This document shows, piece after piece, positions 1 through 11,204 of a stretch of DNA of 64,000 bases. This stretch comes from Whalleya microplaca. Its lineage: Eukaryota; Ascomycota; Sordariomycetes; Xylariales; Xylariaceae. The stretch spans positions 310,001 to 374,000 of the forward strand of contig MU385721.1 of assembly GCA_022497155.1 (NCBI GenBank), written 5' to 3'. The translations under genes and the position numbers were made by a program. Numbering within the stretch: the first letter of the stretch is position 1; each line of letters starts with the position of its first letter. The notes beneath the pieces are model-generated. The model did no database searches and had not been told where the DNA came from. It saw only the letters and a list, made by a program, of their open reading frames with translations.

Positions 1-1390
1 CACTGTTAAAAGAACGTCTTCAGAACTAGACCTGTGGCCTTGAAAGAAGTGGAAGCAAAACCATACAAGACGTCAAGTGCAAGACAGAGGAGGGGGAAGG
101 TCAGAATGACATGGAAAGTAGGACTACCTAATTCAAACTCATTTCAATGCTCTTCAAAGTTATTCAAGGGAAGGCGTGATGCAAGTTTCCTAGTGTTTCA
201 TGCTATCCAACTCTAGATACTCTTACGGAAAGTATACTCGGACACTGGATGAGAGCAACTTCCTTCTCTTAGAACATCGACTAGCAGATAAAAAAGGGAC
301 TGGCATTACAGGCAAACCTAAATATGCTTGGCTCTAGCAGTCCATACAGCAAGAAATGGAAGATGACTTATAGTATATAATTGAATAGAGTGATTACTTG
401 ACCATAAGCAAGCTGTATCAGCTAGCAATTCGGAAAGCATACACTTAAGGCTTCTGTGTATAAAGCTTAGTGTACATTACCTACGCCAAGAGATGGCGTA
501 AAACAAAACGACGGGCAAGGGCAAAGACATCTCAACATTGTATGTATACAAGTCTTTTAAGTTAAGACGATATATAGTCTATCAAGAGGTAAAAAGCATC
601 AAACTTAACCTGTTTAATGTGAGTATGAAGCAATTAGTTATATGACTTGAGTGACGAACATTATGTGCGGCCCGTCGCTCGATCATGCCTGGAATATAGC
701 TATGTTAGACGCCATTATCAAGTCGTATAAAACAAGTCCTTCCTTTTCCAACCCCCATGATGCCTAAACTGTTATCAACTGTGAAGCCGTCTCTCTATGT
801 TAGTTGTGAAGTATCTAGGTGGGGTTTATCTCAAGGATTTGTTTCATCATGTCATGTAGCGTCGCATATGATATATATCAATCTACCTCAAGTTAACTAT
901 TGATAGTTGCTCCAAAGCTAATTCATAATTTAGGGCACCACTGGTCTGTAAGACACCCTCACAGCTTTGTAGACTGCTGTGTAGCGCCACACTCCCAAGT
1001 GTCTGTCAGCCTATGAAGATTGAATAACTGTTTAAATCCATGGCGCAAATGCCATCTCCGAACCCGGCTTATCGACCATGCGGCCTACCTAGAAAATTCA
1101 ACTTCCCTAAACCTTTCTAGCCTGCCGCAAACTAGCACTCCTCACTCTGGCAACGGAAATAGCATGCTAAAAATTCCATTAAGTTGATTTGGTCTTATCC
1201 ATATCCCAGTGATCAAAAGTGGTAGCAATAAAGGAGCGCCTTAGGTAACTCTATCGCGGAGTCTTCGCCCAGTGTGCTTGTAACCATGTATCCCGAGACC
1301 CCCAGCAGCATGTCCAGCACTTAATCAGGTAACAGCAACGTCTCAATACCTGCGAAACCATTTCCAACTCTCAGCGAGAGAGCGAGTTCT
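1..1390. other. Gene-poor left edge
   Basis: No supported gene was found. The only open frames are short (60 codons or fewer), lack a recognisable domain and have no matching splice partners. The sequence is AT-rich with many TA steps. It lies downstream of the aldo-keto reductase, so it holds at least that gene's 3' untranslated region. Confidence 0.6.
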
Positions 1391-2769
1391 CTATGCACCG
1401 TCCCTCTTCGGCGAGATCGGCTTGGGCTCGGGAACGTAATCGGTCGTGCCGCCAAACTTCAGAAGCCAGACCTTGCTCGGATGCTCGGGCTCCTGATCGC
1501 CATACAGGAAGGTGGTCGGGAACCCGGCGTCGAAGGGTATCGCGGCCTCGATCTCCTTGATGTCGTCGTCGTCGAGGCTCAGGGTGAGCGCCTCGATGTT
1601 GCCCTTGAGGTGCTCCTTGGTGCGCCCGCCGACGATGGGGAAGACGTAGGGGGCCTTGTGCGTGACGTACGCTTGAGCCACACTCGTAATGATGGTGTTC
1701 TTGCGTCGGGCGACCGCCTCGAGCGCGCGGCTGACCTTGATCTCGTTCTCGGTGACGTCGGCGGACCGCCCGCTCTCGAGGTTGCGCCGCTGCTCCTCCG
1801 TCTTGAACTTGCCGCCGCCGAGCGCGCCCCACGGCGCCAGCCCCATGCCCTCCGCCTTGACCATCGGGATGATCTCGCGCTCGAAGTCGCGCGACGCCGC
1901 CGACCATTGGCCCTGGTACACGCTGAACTGGCGCAGGCCGTGGTTGCGCGCGTATTCGTTCGCCTTGCTTACCACCCACGCCGGCGTGTCGCTAATTCCG
2001 AGGTAGAGTACCTTGCCGGCCAGCACCAGTTGGTTGAGAGATTGCATGAGCTCAGGAATCGAGGTGCTCATATCCCACCAGTGTAGATAAAGCTATCACT
2101 TTAGTGTAAGCGAGATGTAAGCTAAAAAGAATTGGCAGAAGCTTTACATACCAGGTCGATGTAATCCGTCTGCAACTTTCGCAAACTGGCATTGACGGAT
2201 GTATGCAAGCTCTTGGTACCGTTACCTTGGAAATTGATCATAATCTCATCGGCATGGTTCGAACGGAAGTTCGTGGTGTACTTGGTTGCGATGACTGGGT
2301 CTCAAGTTAGCCTTCTAACCTAATATTTCAAGTGTATGGTATCAGTGGTGAATCCAGTTCATTGTGGAGCAGATCTTAGGTATAATGAGGACTCCTGTAC
2401 CACCAAGACATTTTACCAATGCAACCCAACCACTATCAATGAGGGGGCGAACCTATCGATGTGAAATGTTCACTTACCCATCTGGTCACGAACACCGCGT
2501 TTCTTCATCCATTCTCCAAGCCAGGCTTCGGACTCCTCGGCTTGGTAATTGTTGGCAGTATCGATGAAGTTACCGCCTTGCTCGTAGAAGAAGTCTAGGA
2601 TGCTCTCGGCCGTCTTCTGATCGCATGCACCCATGACATCTTTCCAGGCATCACCGAAATTCATGGCCCCGAGGCACAATGGACTGACCCGGACGGAAGC
2701 TGTGGGAGACAGGATACGGTAGCGAGCCAGAGGGCTCTTTACCGGCGGAGCTATTGGAAGACCAGTCAT
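1391..2769 (-). CDS. Aldo-keto reductase, aryl-alcohol dehydrogenase / norsolorinic acid reductase-like
   Basis: An NADPH-dependent aldo-keto reductase expected to act in the cytosol on aldehydes or ketones. Three exons fit (2769-2478, 2294-2152, 2092-1391) and give 378 residues, normal for fungal AAD/NorA-type reductases. The catalytic tetrad is visible: Asp70 and Tyr75 in FIDTANNY, Lys102 in IATKY and His149 in LYLHWW. The second half carries the VLYLGISDTPAW segment and the C-terminal NADP-binding region typical of this subgroup. Introns start with GTAAGT and GTATGT. Neighbours do not define a pathway. Relatives occur in mycotoxin clusters and as general aryl-alcohol dehydrogenases, so the substrate is open. 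Family assignment is secure; biological role is not. Confidence 0.9.
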
Positions 2770-4365
2770 TGCGATTGTGAGAGGAGATGGTCCCTCTAAG
2801 AATATAATTTGGTCTTAAGGAAGGATGAAATGATTATAGTAGCTTCCGTCAACTACTAAGTCTTAAAAGCTGTATATCGCGATAAGGTGCGGCTTCTGCT
2901 GTGTGGATAGTTTAATTGTTGTCTCTGAAAGCAGGAGGTCAATTGGTGTTATATAGGAAAGTAGCGAAGGGGTTAGGAGTGATTATCTCTCCTATCACCG
3001 AAACTAACTGGTCGCCGGCATGAGTCCATGAGTTCATGATATGCTTTTAGTTTCAATACGACCGAAGCATGATCTCATGCCACCGGCAGATCTTATAATC
3101 CCAGGCCGCCGGCAATAGTTCTTCATATACTTACCAGCAGGGGCATGCGGAGCTTACCGACCTGGGTAGTCCGATGACTAATAAGTACAGATCACCTACG
3201 CACGGAATACTGCGAGCACGTTTATTCGACTTAAGTACGATGCCTGATAGAGTAAGTGGCACTAGGATTTAGAGAGTCTTAACACCGTCAACCCCAGGGT
3301 TCCATTCATGCAGTCATCACCTAGCAGTAGCTTAAATCCATCTCTGTTCCATTGCCGACATCCTGTGAACACCTCTATAACTTCAGCTTTATTATGACTC
3401 GAAGCCTTGGCCTGCATGTTTCAACAAGTTCATTAGCAGTTGCCTATATATAGGGTTCTCGTAAGCAGCTACTTATATATAAATTTTGTTATGTTCCACT
3501 GTGCATATTATATTCATCTCTTAGCTCCCATTGATGCTTGACGGACATCTGGCCTACCCGTTAATCCCGGGTGGAACCTACTTACGTACGTAGTGGTATT
3601 AGTGCTGCATCCACACCAAGGTCCAACTAAACTAACGTGTTATACTAGACCTCAGTTATTAGCTACATATAGCTTAGAAGCCCAACCTCACACAGACTTG
3701 AGCAGACCGGCGATTCAAGTACAACCAAGCATAATGTGCATAAGTTCCGTTCCAGTTCCGAAGCAACACTTGTGTACACTGCCAAGGACGTCTGAGTTCA
3801 ACTGCCGCTCTGTACCTACCTAATTATCACGATGTAAACGTACGAGGTGGCAAAACAACATAGCCATTGGACGAGAAGCTAGACATGTCGTGGTGTAATA
3901 GCCAACGCAAGTAACTGAAATATTGTTCTTCGAGCACCCATTATATATACCAAACTAGGTAACAAAGAACGTCGGCAACAACAACAGTTCCGAAGGAGTA
4001 GAGTTGATATCTGAGGGCAGATATACGAGATTAAGATGCTTGTACTAGATCACAATGTGCTAACTGGAAGTCTAGAGATTTGATTCAGATCATAATTAAA
4101 CTACATAGCGACCTTCAGATGATTTCACCAAATCACCTTGGCCATCATCTACTACATAGTACATACCTATGACTGAAAATCCCATACAAAGAGGTCCGCG
4201 GCCATCATGGCAACGTCTATATTCCTCCACATAAACAACATCCATTACCTGGGGAGTATTTGCGAAGAAAGTTTGCGAAGGGAAACGCGCGAAGGAGGAA
4301 AATTACGTGTAGAGAAGAGTGTAAAGGAAAGAGTGTGTAAAGGGAAGAGAGTGCGTAGGGGTCCA
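2770..4365. other. Intergenic: reductase promoter and 2EXR-gene 3' flank
   Basis: No coding region is supported. The stretch contains the promoter of the minus-strand aldo-keto reductase and the 3' flank of the 2EXR gene. Short open frames at 3593-3823 and 4207-4848 are domain-less; the latter overlaps the real minus-strand gene as an antisense shadow. Confidence 0.5.
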
Positions 4366-5352
4366 CTACATCCACGATCCTCGAATCAACGCACCATCAA
4401 CCGCAATCCAGACCTTGAGATCCCGTCCGCACAGCCCAGCAGCAGACCTCAACAAGCGCGCCAGAGTCTTCACCATATTATCGTCCCACGGGTATCCCTG
4501 CTCCCAAGAGTCCAGATGCCACTGCGTCCAGCCGCTGAGCAGTCTCCACGGCGCGCCGGCGTCCTCGGGGTCCCAGACCAGGAAGCCGTGCTTGCGCAGC
4601 GGCTGGGCCACGGGCCGCTCGCCGGCCGCGCGGTGGCACCGCGGGTGGAATACGAGGAAGACTTCCGACAGCGCCGCGAACGCCCGCACCATGCGCAGGT
4701 TGGCCGCATTGTGGGAGCGGTTGCAGTTGGTGACGAGCTCGACGACCCGGGACTTCGTTATGCATACGGCCGCGTGCTGGATCTGCCGCGTCCACCCGCA
4801 GAATTCCAGGATGCCGAAGACGTTTTTGTCTACGGGCTGCTTGGTTAGGTATATCAGGTCAGTGTCCCAGTTCACCAAGAATGGTGTTGTGTCTGTTGAG
4901 ATGGACCGGGGTAGGATAACCGCCTGGCACTTCTCTTTCACCTTCATGGCGACCTGGTAGGCTTGACGGTTTATCAAGGGATTCTGAAAGGTTCTACCAT
5001 TCTTGGTACTGTAAGGTAAGTAACCATTCGGGATGCTCGGGAAGCGATTAGGGTCTGTTTTATATTTTGGTGTTAGTGAATAGCCACCCGGTTTTGATAT
5101 TTTCCGGGATGCTATTAGGGATTCTATTAGGGATTCTATTGGGGATGCTACTAGAGATGCCAGTAGAGATGCTACTATACTATACAATGGTAGGAAGGGG
5201 GGGGGGGGGGGGGATATTAGATACTGACCTGGATATTCACCAAGACGTCGTATGGTATGCACGCGGGGGCTGTCAAAGTGAAACTCCCAGACTCGGACTT
5301 GAACAAGCTGAGGCAGTCTAGGGAACCGGTGAAACTCGCCCGACGATGCCAT
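4366..5352 (-). CDS. 2EXR-domain protein
   Basis: A hypothetical protein of a fungal family defined by the 2EXR motif, an F-box-like N-terminal helix region of unknown function. The start is at 5352, where the protein opens MASSGEFHRFPRLP followed by VRVWEF; family members usually show FxxFxxLPxElRxxIW here. Two exons (5352-5229, 5054-4366) join in phase 1 and give 270 residues. The 174-bp intron has donor GTCAGT, a CTAAC branch and acceptor AACAG. Splicing makes DPNRFPSIPN directly follow the 2EXR helix, as expected for the family, and removes a low-complexity stretch. The intron has no stop in the coding frame, so a retained-intron isoform would be translatable. These families often expand in Pezizomycotina; no partner is evident nearby. 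Confidence 0.75.
   Translation of the reverse strand: MASSGEFHRFPRLPQLVQVRVWEFHFDSPRVHTIRRLGEYPGQYLISPPPPPFLPLYSIVASLLASLVASPIESLIESLIASRKISKPGGYSLTPKYKTDPNRFPSIPNGYLPYSTKNGRTFQNPLINRQAYQVAMKVKEKCQAVILPRSISTDTTPFLVNWDTDLIYLTKQPVDKNVFGILEFCGWTRQIQHAAVCITKSRVVELVTNCNRSHNAANLRMVRAFAALSEVFLVFHPRCHRAAGERPVAQPLRKHGFLVWDPEDAGAPWRLLSGWTQWHLDSWEQGYPWDDNMVKTLARLLRSAAGLCGRDLKVWIAVDGALIRGSWM
5055..5228 (-). repeat. Intronic minisatellite and poly(G) tract in the 2EXR gene
   Basis: On the plus strand the intron holds several imperfect copies of a roughly 12-bp GGGATTCTATTA / GAGATGCTACTA unit (about 5105-5175) and a long G run near 5197-5213. Read unspliced on the coding strand this gives repeated IES/VAS units and five prolines. 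The tract is likely length-variable between strains. Confidence 0.75.
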
Positions 5353-5948
5353 TGTGGAAGGAAATGAATTTGGGCAAAGTGAATCGTTGGCGACAGTAAT
5401 GACAAGTGTGTGTGTGTGATTCAAAGAGGTTTATTGACGAGGAAAAGAATCATCGACAACAAGGAAAAGGGGTCTCGACGACAATGACAATGTCGATCGA
5501 CAACAAAGTGTATCAACACACCGAAGGATGTGTGATGGTGATGTTGTTCCTTTGTGGTGTACCAAGAATCACCTTGTTCATGAATAGGAAACAGTTTTGG
5601 AAAAGGTCAAGGTATTTGGCAAGTCACAAAGACAACTACATCACGGTGAAAAGAACCGTGCGTGGTGCTGTCTGATTGTGCTCCTCGGAGACACCGAATC
5701 GGCGAATCAAAAAATACACCTTGGGAATGGTTGGCAACTACATGACTGATTAGAACCGTGCTCAGTGATTGTTTGAATGTGTACTCTTTGTATACCTGGG
5801 CCGGCAACGGCCAGGATACGTAGTGCTGGTGCCTTATCACTAACGTAGTTGCCGGGAGAAAACCATTAGCGATGGAGGGCGCTATATTTCTATGATTGGG
5901 TTGGCCATTCATGATATACATAAGTACAAGCGGTCATGTACAGGTCCT
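5353..5948. other. Short intergenic: 2EXR promoter and MDV1 3' flank
   Basis: No gene is supported. Both neighbours are on the minus strand, so this holds the promoter of the 2EXR gene and the 3' flank of MDV1. A short GC-rich inverted repeat, CCTGGGCCG / CGGCCAGG, lies near 5799-5820 and might form a hairpin in the MDV1 3' flank. Confidence 0.45.
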
Positions 5949-8171
5949 CTAACAAGCCCAGACACCTACCACACCGTCACGGCGTCCCTCAATCATATAC
6001 CCATCATTAATGCGGACTCGCTCTACGATGGCGGGCGTCCGGTTCCCCTCCACGTCCATGACGCCGGCGCCGCAGTCCCATTGTCGTGACTCCATCTTAT
6101 CATACACCTTGACGACGTCCTCGCCGGCGGCACTGACGATGCGCCGGCTGTCGAACATCATGCTTGTGACAGGGTTGTCGTAGGCGAAAGCATCGAATAT
6201 CGATCCTGTTCGCAAGTCCCATATCTGTGATCTCTTAGTATGTTGTATGATAGGAGTCGTTGTAAAATGAGACATCCTATAAAGTGCGACAACTATAAGG
6301 TGAGACACCTTATAAAGTAAGACACCTATAAAATAAGACACTTCACTTACCCGAATACTCCTGTCTAAGCTACCCGTCACCAGATGCACATCATCGAACT
6401 GCAGACAAGTCACGGGACCTGTGTGACCAACAAGGCTACGATGAACCTGCCCACTCCTTAAATCCCAGAGTCGAACCATGCCATCGGCCGTGCCGCAGGC
6501 AAGTGCAGACTCGAATACTTGCAAGGCGCCCACGAAATCGGCAGATTTTGTCGCTGGTCGAGTTGTCTGCCTCCAAGTCCCCTCTCCGGTGCCAATGGAG
6601 ACGGAGGCTTGTGCCGCGGCCCACATCACGTCAAGCGTCTGTATGCAGCGGCCTTTCACGAGATCCCACTGCCGGATTGTCTTGTCCGCGGACCCGGAGA
6701 CAAGGTAGTCGCCCCTGAAGTGGAGGGCAGTGATCTCGTCCATATGGGACTCGAGAGAAAAGAGCGGACAATCCGCCATGCTTCCCTCGGGTGGGTCCAC
6801 GGGCTGGTCGTCGGGATTCTCGAAGGCCATCCCGTCCTCGTCCTCGTCCTCCTTTCCGAATTGGCCCCCTTGCGGATCGTAATGCGCCTTGCTCAGGTCC
6901 CATAATCGGATGGTGGCGTCCATGGAGCCGGTGGCGAGAATGTTCTCCTCGACCTGCAGTGTCCGTACCGATGCGGTATGGCCCTCGAGCATGCCGATGC
7001 AGCGCCCGGCATTCAGATCCCATACTTTAACTGTGTCATCCATAGCGGCGGAGACCATGGTGCCAAACGGTACGTCGAAATCTAGCGTCGTGACGCTGTC
7101 GGCGTGCGCCTTGATTTCCCTAATATTAAAACCTGGATCGAAGTGTTCGTGCAATATAGGCATTGACTTTCGATGAAAGGGCTTGCGTTTCCGCTTTGAG
7201 GGTGCGCTCGATACAGACGGAAGCTTCTCATAAATGGACTTCGACATGAATTCATCAGCATCCTGGTCAGTAACTAAGTCATCCTCGTATGATTTCGTGG
7301 AGTTCTCAGCAGCGGCAGCTATTGATTCGGCCTCTTCAAAGAGCACTTGGGCATCTTCTATCCGGGCTTCCATATCCACAACTAGTGCTCTCGGTTAATA
7401 AAGCCTCAACTCCATATTGAGAAAGTTGGTCCTTACCATCATGCTCTAATAAGGCCTCCTCTTGCTCTAGCCCGGCCAGTCTCTCGAGGATAATCCTTCT
7501 CATACCGCTCAGGTTGGTGATCTTAATATCGATCTCGCGGATCTCACTGCTCGCCATGTTCTTCCGTATGCCGAGCATCTCGAGCTCGTGCATCATCGAC
7601 GACCTCTCTTTCTTCAGCTTGTGGAGGTGATGAGGGCTATCGGAAGGGGTGGGCGAATCCTCAATCATCCTCCGTCCCCTCGACACTCTCCGCCTGTGCT
7701 TCTTGGTATCATCCGATAAGTCCGGAAAGCTTGCCTGGAAGCCTTGGAAAAGAGAATATGCGTTGTCGCCGTCGGGTATATGTTGAAGCATCTCGTCGGG
7801 CACGTATGATAAGGCGCGGTACTGGATCTCGGAAGTCGAGAATTTAGACCTGACCAGGTCGGTGGGCGTGGTGCGGGCCATGGAGAACATGCTCCTCTGG
7901 ATGCCGGGCCTCCGCAGGTGCTTGTGGACTTCGGTCATGGCGTTGTGATAGTGTGGGTGCCCTGGGCCGTCGGGCCCGGGTGCGACGAGATGGCTTGCGG
8001 TGGTGGTTACTTTTCTAGTGAAGGCCTCGAGACCTCGTGGCTACAATAAAATTGGTCAGATCACACCGTTCAGAGCAGTTAAATGCATGAGGAGTTGCTT
8101 GCTGAGAATACAGAATCTTCGCCCACGGGGGCTTCATCGTGAAAAGCACCATTAGGGTCTAAATCGTCCAT
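5949..8171 (-). CDS. MDV1: Mitochondrial division protein 1, WD40 adaptor
   Basis: Adaptor that links the dynamin-related GTPase Dnm1 to Fis1 on the outer mitochondrial membrane for fission. Four exons fit (8171-8112, 8040-7437, 7381-6351, 6224-5949), giving 656 residues, the usual size in filamentous fungi. The N-terminal part, with [12 protein letters not shown] and [11 protein letters not shown], matches the Fis1-binding extension. A charged coiled coil lies at about 155-220, and the beta-propeller runs from about 308 to the end with repeated VKVWDL, IRLWDL, IRQWDL and VRLWDL units. The first 20-residue exon depends on a weak GTATTC donor, so the extreme N-terminus is less certain. An alternative start at 7938 would drop it and the start of the next exon. 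The 126-bp last intron is in frame and stop-free (see the repeat entry). Confidence 0.9.
6225..6350 (-). repeat. In-frame, stop-free intron built from 17-20 bp repeats in MDV1
   Basis: The third MDV1 intron is 126 bp, exactly 42 codons, with good GTAAGT and CACAG borders. Its interior is about five imperfect copies of a GTGTCT(T/C)A(T/C)(T/C)TTATAG-like unit. Read through, it inserts 42 residues between blades of the propeller without breaking the frame. Removal restores RSIR joined to IWDLRTG, the normal WD repeat. Confidence 0.8.
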
Positions 8172-9281
8172 GCGCGGATGTATGCGGTCACTTTTTTTTT
8201 CCTCTAAAATAGCTATAGCCAGCCACGAATCGTTTTATAGCCGCAAGGACAAAGACGTGCGCATCAGTAGCAGCACGAGATAACGGATTCGGTAGAAAAG
8301 ACTTTTTCGAGTTATTTTCCTCTCTATCTCAGTCGGACCACCTGGCGATCGTGGCAGCGTGGGCAGCGTGGCATTCGAAGCAGGTACACGATGTTCCAAG
8401 ATTGAATCTGGGACTTGGACGTGCGATGGCTGGCACAAGCCACAGGACCACTGCAAATAATAATAAATGTTTTTGTCTTGTCGTTGGATGGCCGCCCCCC
8501 TCGAGCAGGCATCCACTAGCGGCACCGCACCTGGCAGGGGGGTCCACCAACTTGGAATTCGATGTCCAGCGCCGCATCGTCATTCGCCACTATCAGCCGT
8601 GTTGTGCATACGGGTATCCGACCGCCGACCTCCGACCTAATAAGCTCTGATGAGCTCTGATAAGCTCTGATAAGCTCTTATGTATGTACCTACCACCGAC
8701 CTACAAGTCACAACGTAGCTGCGCCAACAGCTGCGTAGGTACCTAACCTTCTACTCAGCTACCTGCCCAGCCTGCCCAGCTACTCAGCTACCTATATGTA
8801 TCTTGTAGCCGACGCATCAGCACGGCACATTGGAGAAGCTGACTTCCTTATGTATCTACACTGACAGGTGACAATGAGACAACGCCGGCCCGGTGTTCGG
8901 CCTCAGACTGTCAGCGCCTGTTGAACCAAACCAAAGGCTGTAACCTAACTTCTGTTGTCTGTGCGCTTATTAGGTTGTCAATGTCAAATTTTTCGAGTGT
9001 CGTATTTCCCCTGAAATACATAGTACCTACCCCTCATCGATACCACTTTATCGGGTACCGCCCGTGGGGTAACTGCGCCTTTCTTGTCTTATTACACTAT
9101 AACTCACACTATACGGTCTATTCCTCACACTTCAGGTGACCTTCGTACTACTATTTGAGGCCATACTTATACAACTTCGGAAGTGACTCGAGTATTCCTT
9201 TCAAGGCGATTATTTGCATTGCGTATGAGGTGATACTTGCATCCCCTACCATTGACTCGGAAAAGAGAAGGAAAAGCGACA
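8172..9281. other. Divergent promoter region between MDV1 and chorismate mutase
   Basis: About 1.1 kb separates the two divergent starts. No gene is supported; frames here are antisense pairs without domains. It includes a four-unit 10-bp tandem repeat (8641-8680), a duplicated CTACTCAGCTACCT motif (8751-8764 and 8780-8793) and many TACCTACC-type runs. Confidence 0.55.
8641..8680. repeat. 10-bp tandem repeat TAAGCTCTGA, four copies
   Basis: Four adjacent 10-bp units differ from the consensus only by one base in unit 2 and one in unit 4. Each contains AGCTCT. It lies in the shared promoter interval and is a simple tandem repeat with no known role. Confidence 0.85.
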
Positions 9282-10138
9282 ATGGATGCTATCATCGACC
9301 TCAAAGATGCCTCCAAGGCTCTGGACTTGTCCAATATCCGCTACCAGCTGATGTGTGTAGCTCTTATTTCCCATTCAATATATCAAACAATCTACTAACG
9401 GGAAGCTCTAGTCGCCTAGAAGACACCATCACTTTCCACCTCATCGAGCGGGTCCAATTCCCCCTCAACAAGTCGGTATACGTCCCCGGCGCGATCGAGA
9501 TAGGCCAGGACAACAAGAACCTCAGCTTCATGGACTGGTACCTGCAGGAGCAGGAGAAGCTGCAATCGCTGATCCGGCGGTACGAGGCGCCCGACGAGTA
9601 CCCCTTCTTCCCCGACGCGCTGCAGCGGCCGCTGCTGAAGCCGCTCAACTACCCGCCGATCCTGCACCCGAACACCGTCAACGTCAACGAGAAGATCAAG
9701 CGCTTCTACACCCAGCAGTTCCTGCCCGCCGTGTGTCCGGATTTTGGGAGAGAGGACCGCGGCGAGTCCGAGGAGAACTACGGGTCCTCCGCCACCTGCG
9801 ACATCGCCTGCCTCCAGGCCCTCTCCCGCAGGATACACTTCGGCAAGTTCGTCGCCGAGTCCAAGTTCCAGTCCGACCCCGAGGGCTACACCAGGATGAT
9901 CCAGGCCGGCGACCGCGACGGCATCGGCGCCTCTATCACCAATGCGGCGGTCGAGCAGCAGGTCCTGGCGCGGTTGGGTCTGAAGGCGCGCACCTACGGC
10001 ACCGACCCCTCGACCACCAGCGGCGCGGAGAACGCGGGCAAGATCAACGTCGAGGCGGTGGTGTCTATGTACAGGGACTTCGTCATTCCGATAACGAAGG
10101 AGGTGGAAGTTGAGTACCTGATGCAACGGTTGTCTTAA
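9282..10138 (+). CDS. ARO7: Chorismate mutase
   Basis: Converts chorismate to prephenate, the branch step to phenylalanine and tyrosine, in the cytosol. Two exons (9282-9352, 9412-10138) give 265 residues, the standard length of the fungal AroQ-type enzyme. The start ATG gives [20 protein letters not shown], and the first intron (AT|GTGTGT to CTCTAG|T) restores the strongly conserved RYQLIRLEDT segment. [17 protein letters not shown] and [12 protein letters not shown] are hallmark stretches, and the C-terminus ends in [10 protein letters not shown] as in relatives. Yeast ARO7 is feedback-inhibited by tyrosine and activated by tryptophan; conservation suggests the same here. The gene is convergent with BCP1, with 132 bp between stop codons. 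Codon use is strongly GC3-biased, which produces long antisense open frames with no meaning. Confidence 0.97.
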
Positions 10139-10270
10139 ATGCTTGGCCGCCTAGGTATACTTGAATACAGGAGGAATAGACATGCCTTTACAAGATTAGA
10201 TGAGGCGTATAGACGGGAAATTCTACTGGGGCTAGCGGATCATTGTCTTTCAATTTCCTTCTTTTTATTA

Positions 10271-11204
10271 TTAGGATGGAGGACTCAGATAGTCGCTGAT
10301 GGCCTTGGCGGCGTCTGCGAATTTGCTAGCCTCAATCAAGATCATAGAGCCACGAGGCATGACACCCATCTCATGGAACGCCCGCTTGCTGTCCGCGATG
10401 GCCTCGTCTATCTTTGTGAAAGCATAGTTCCCATACGCCGCGGCGTACTTCTGCAACACCTCGTCTTCCGGGTGGAAGTAGAACAGCGTCGCGTCCTGCT
10501 TGCCCTTCTTCCGTTTCCGCTCCTCGACGTCTAGTGTCGACTCGATCTCGTGGTAGGTTTTGGAGATGATGAGATAATGCGAGAACTCGTACGGCTCCTT
10601 GTCTTCCACCGCCGCCTCGATCTCGTCGATGAGCATGCTGTACATCGGCGGAGAGATCTCCGAAGGCATGTTGATCAGGCGCTCCGAGAGCACCAATCCG
10701 ACGTGGTTCCCGGATGCTAATAAGTTCGGTATCGCGGCCAGGCTTTCGTTCGTCTTGGCCTTCTCGGTGATATATTGCGTGAGCTCGACAATTGGTTTCT
10801 TATCCCGGTGTTCCTGCAGATTGAGCGCCGTCAAGAAGGCATATGCGTCCGTCTCCTTGCCATCGACCTTGACCGTCGACCCGATCGTGCCCTGCGAGAG
10901 GATGAGGTCGGCCAGCGCCGAGACGTCGAACAGCGCCGCGTCCACGTCGAAGAGCTGGCGCAGCAATGATTTCGTGCCATGGAAATCGATCTCGGGGTCG
11001 AAGTTGAACCACTCGAAGTCTACATTGACCATATCAAAGTCCTATGTTCATCTTCGTCAGTCTTTTCTCATCAACGGCATATCGTACTACACAGCTTCAT
11101 GCTGTCGTCCCACTCACGTCATCGTCTGAGCTGTCGCCGTCCTCAACCATCTTGTCGGCAGCCTCGGCGGCGCCGTCGGCTTCTCTCGCACGCTTCTTCG
11201 CCAT
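10271..11204 (-). CDS. BCP1: BCP1 family protein (BCCIP-like), Rpl23 chaperone
   Basis: Nuclear protein that chaperones ribosomal protein Rpl23 (uL14) and supports export of the lipid kinase Mss4 in yeast. Two exons (11204-11118, 11041-10271) join in phase 0 and give 285 residues, close to the yeast protein. The short first exon encodes [11 protein letters not shown] and an acidic DGDSSDDD tail; the second continues [19 protein letters not shown], the family's diagnostic block, followed by [14 protein letters not shown]. The basic N-terminus looks like a nuclear localisation signal. The C-terminal half contains [20 protein letters not shown], also typical. It ends tail to tail with chorismate mutase. 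Confidence 0.95.

Noticed and set aside
1371..2086. Other long frames over the aldo-keto reductase on both strands
   Set aside because: They overlap the real exon 3 in shifted or antisense frames and are Arg/Gly-rich shadows.
9416..10126. 236-codon minus-strand open frame across chorismate mutase
   Set aside because: It is antisense to a certain gene and arises from strong GC bias at third positions; composition is low-complexity and no domain is seen.
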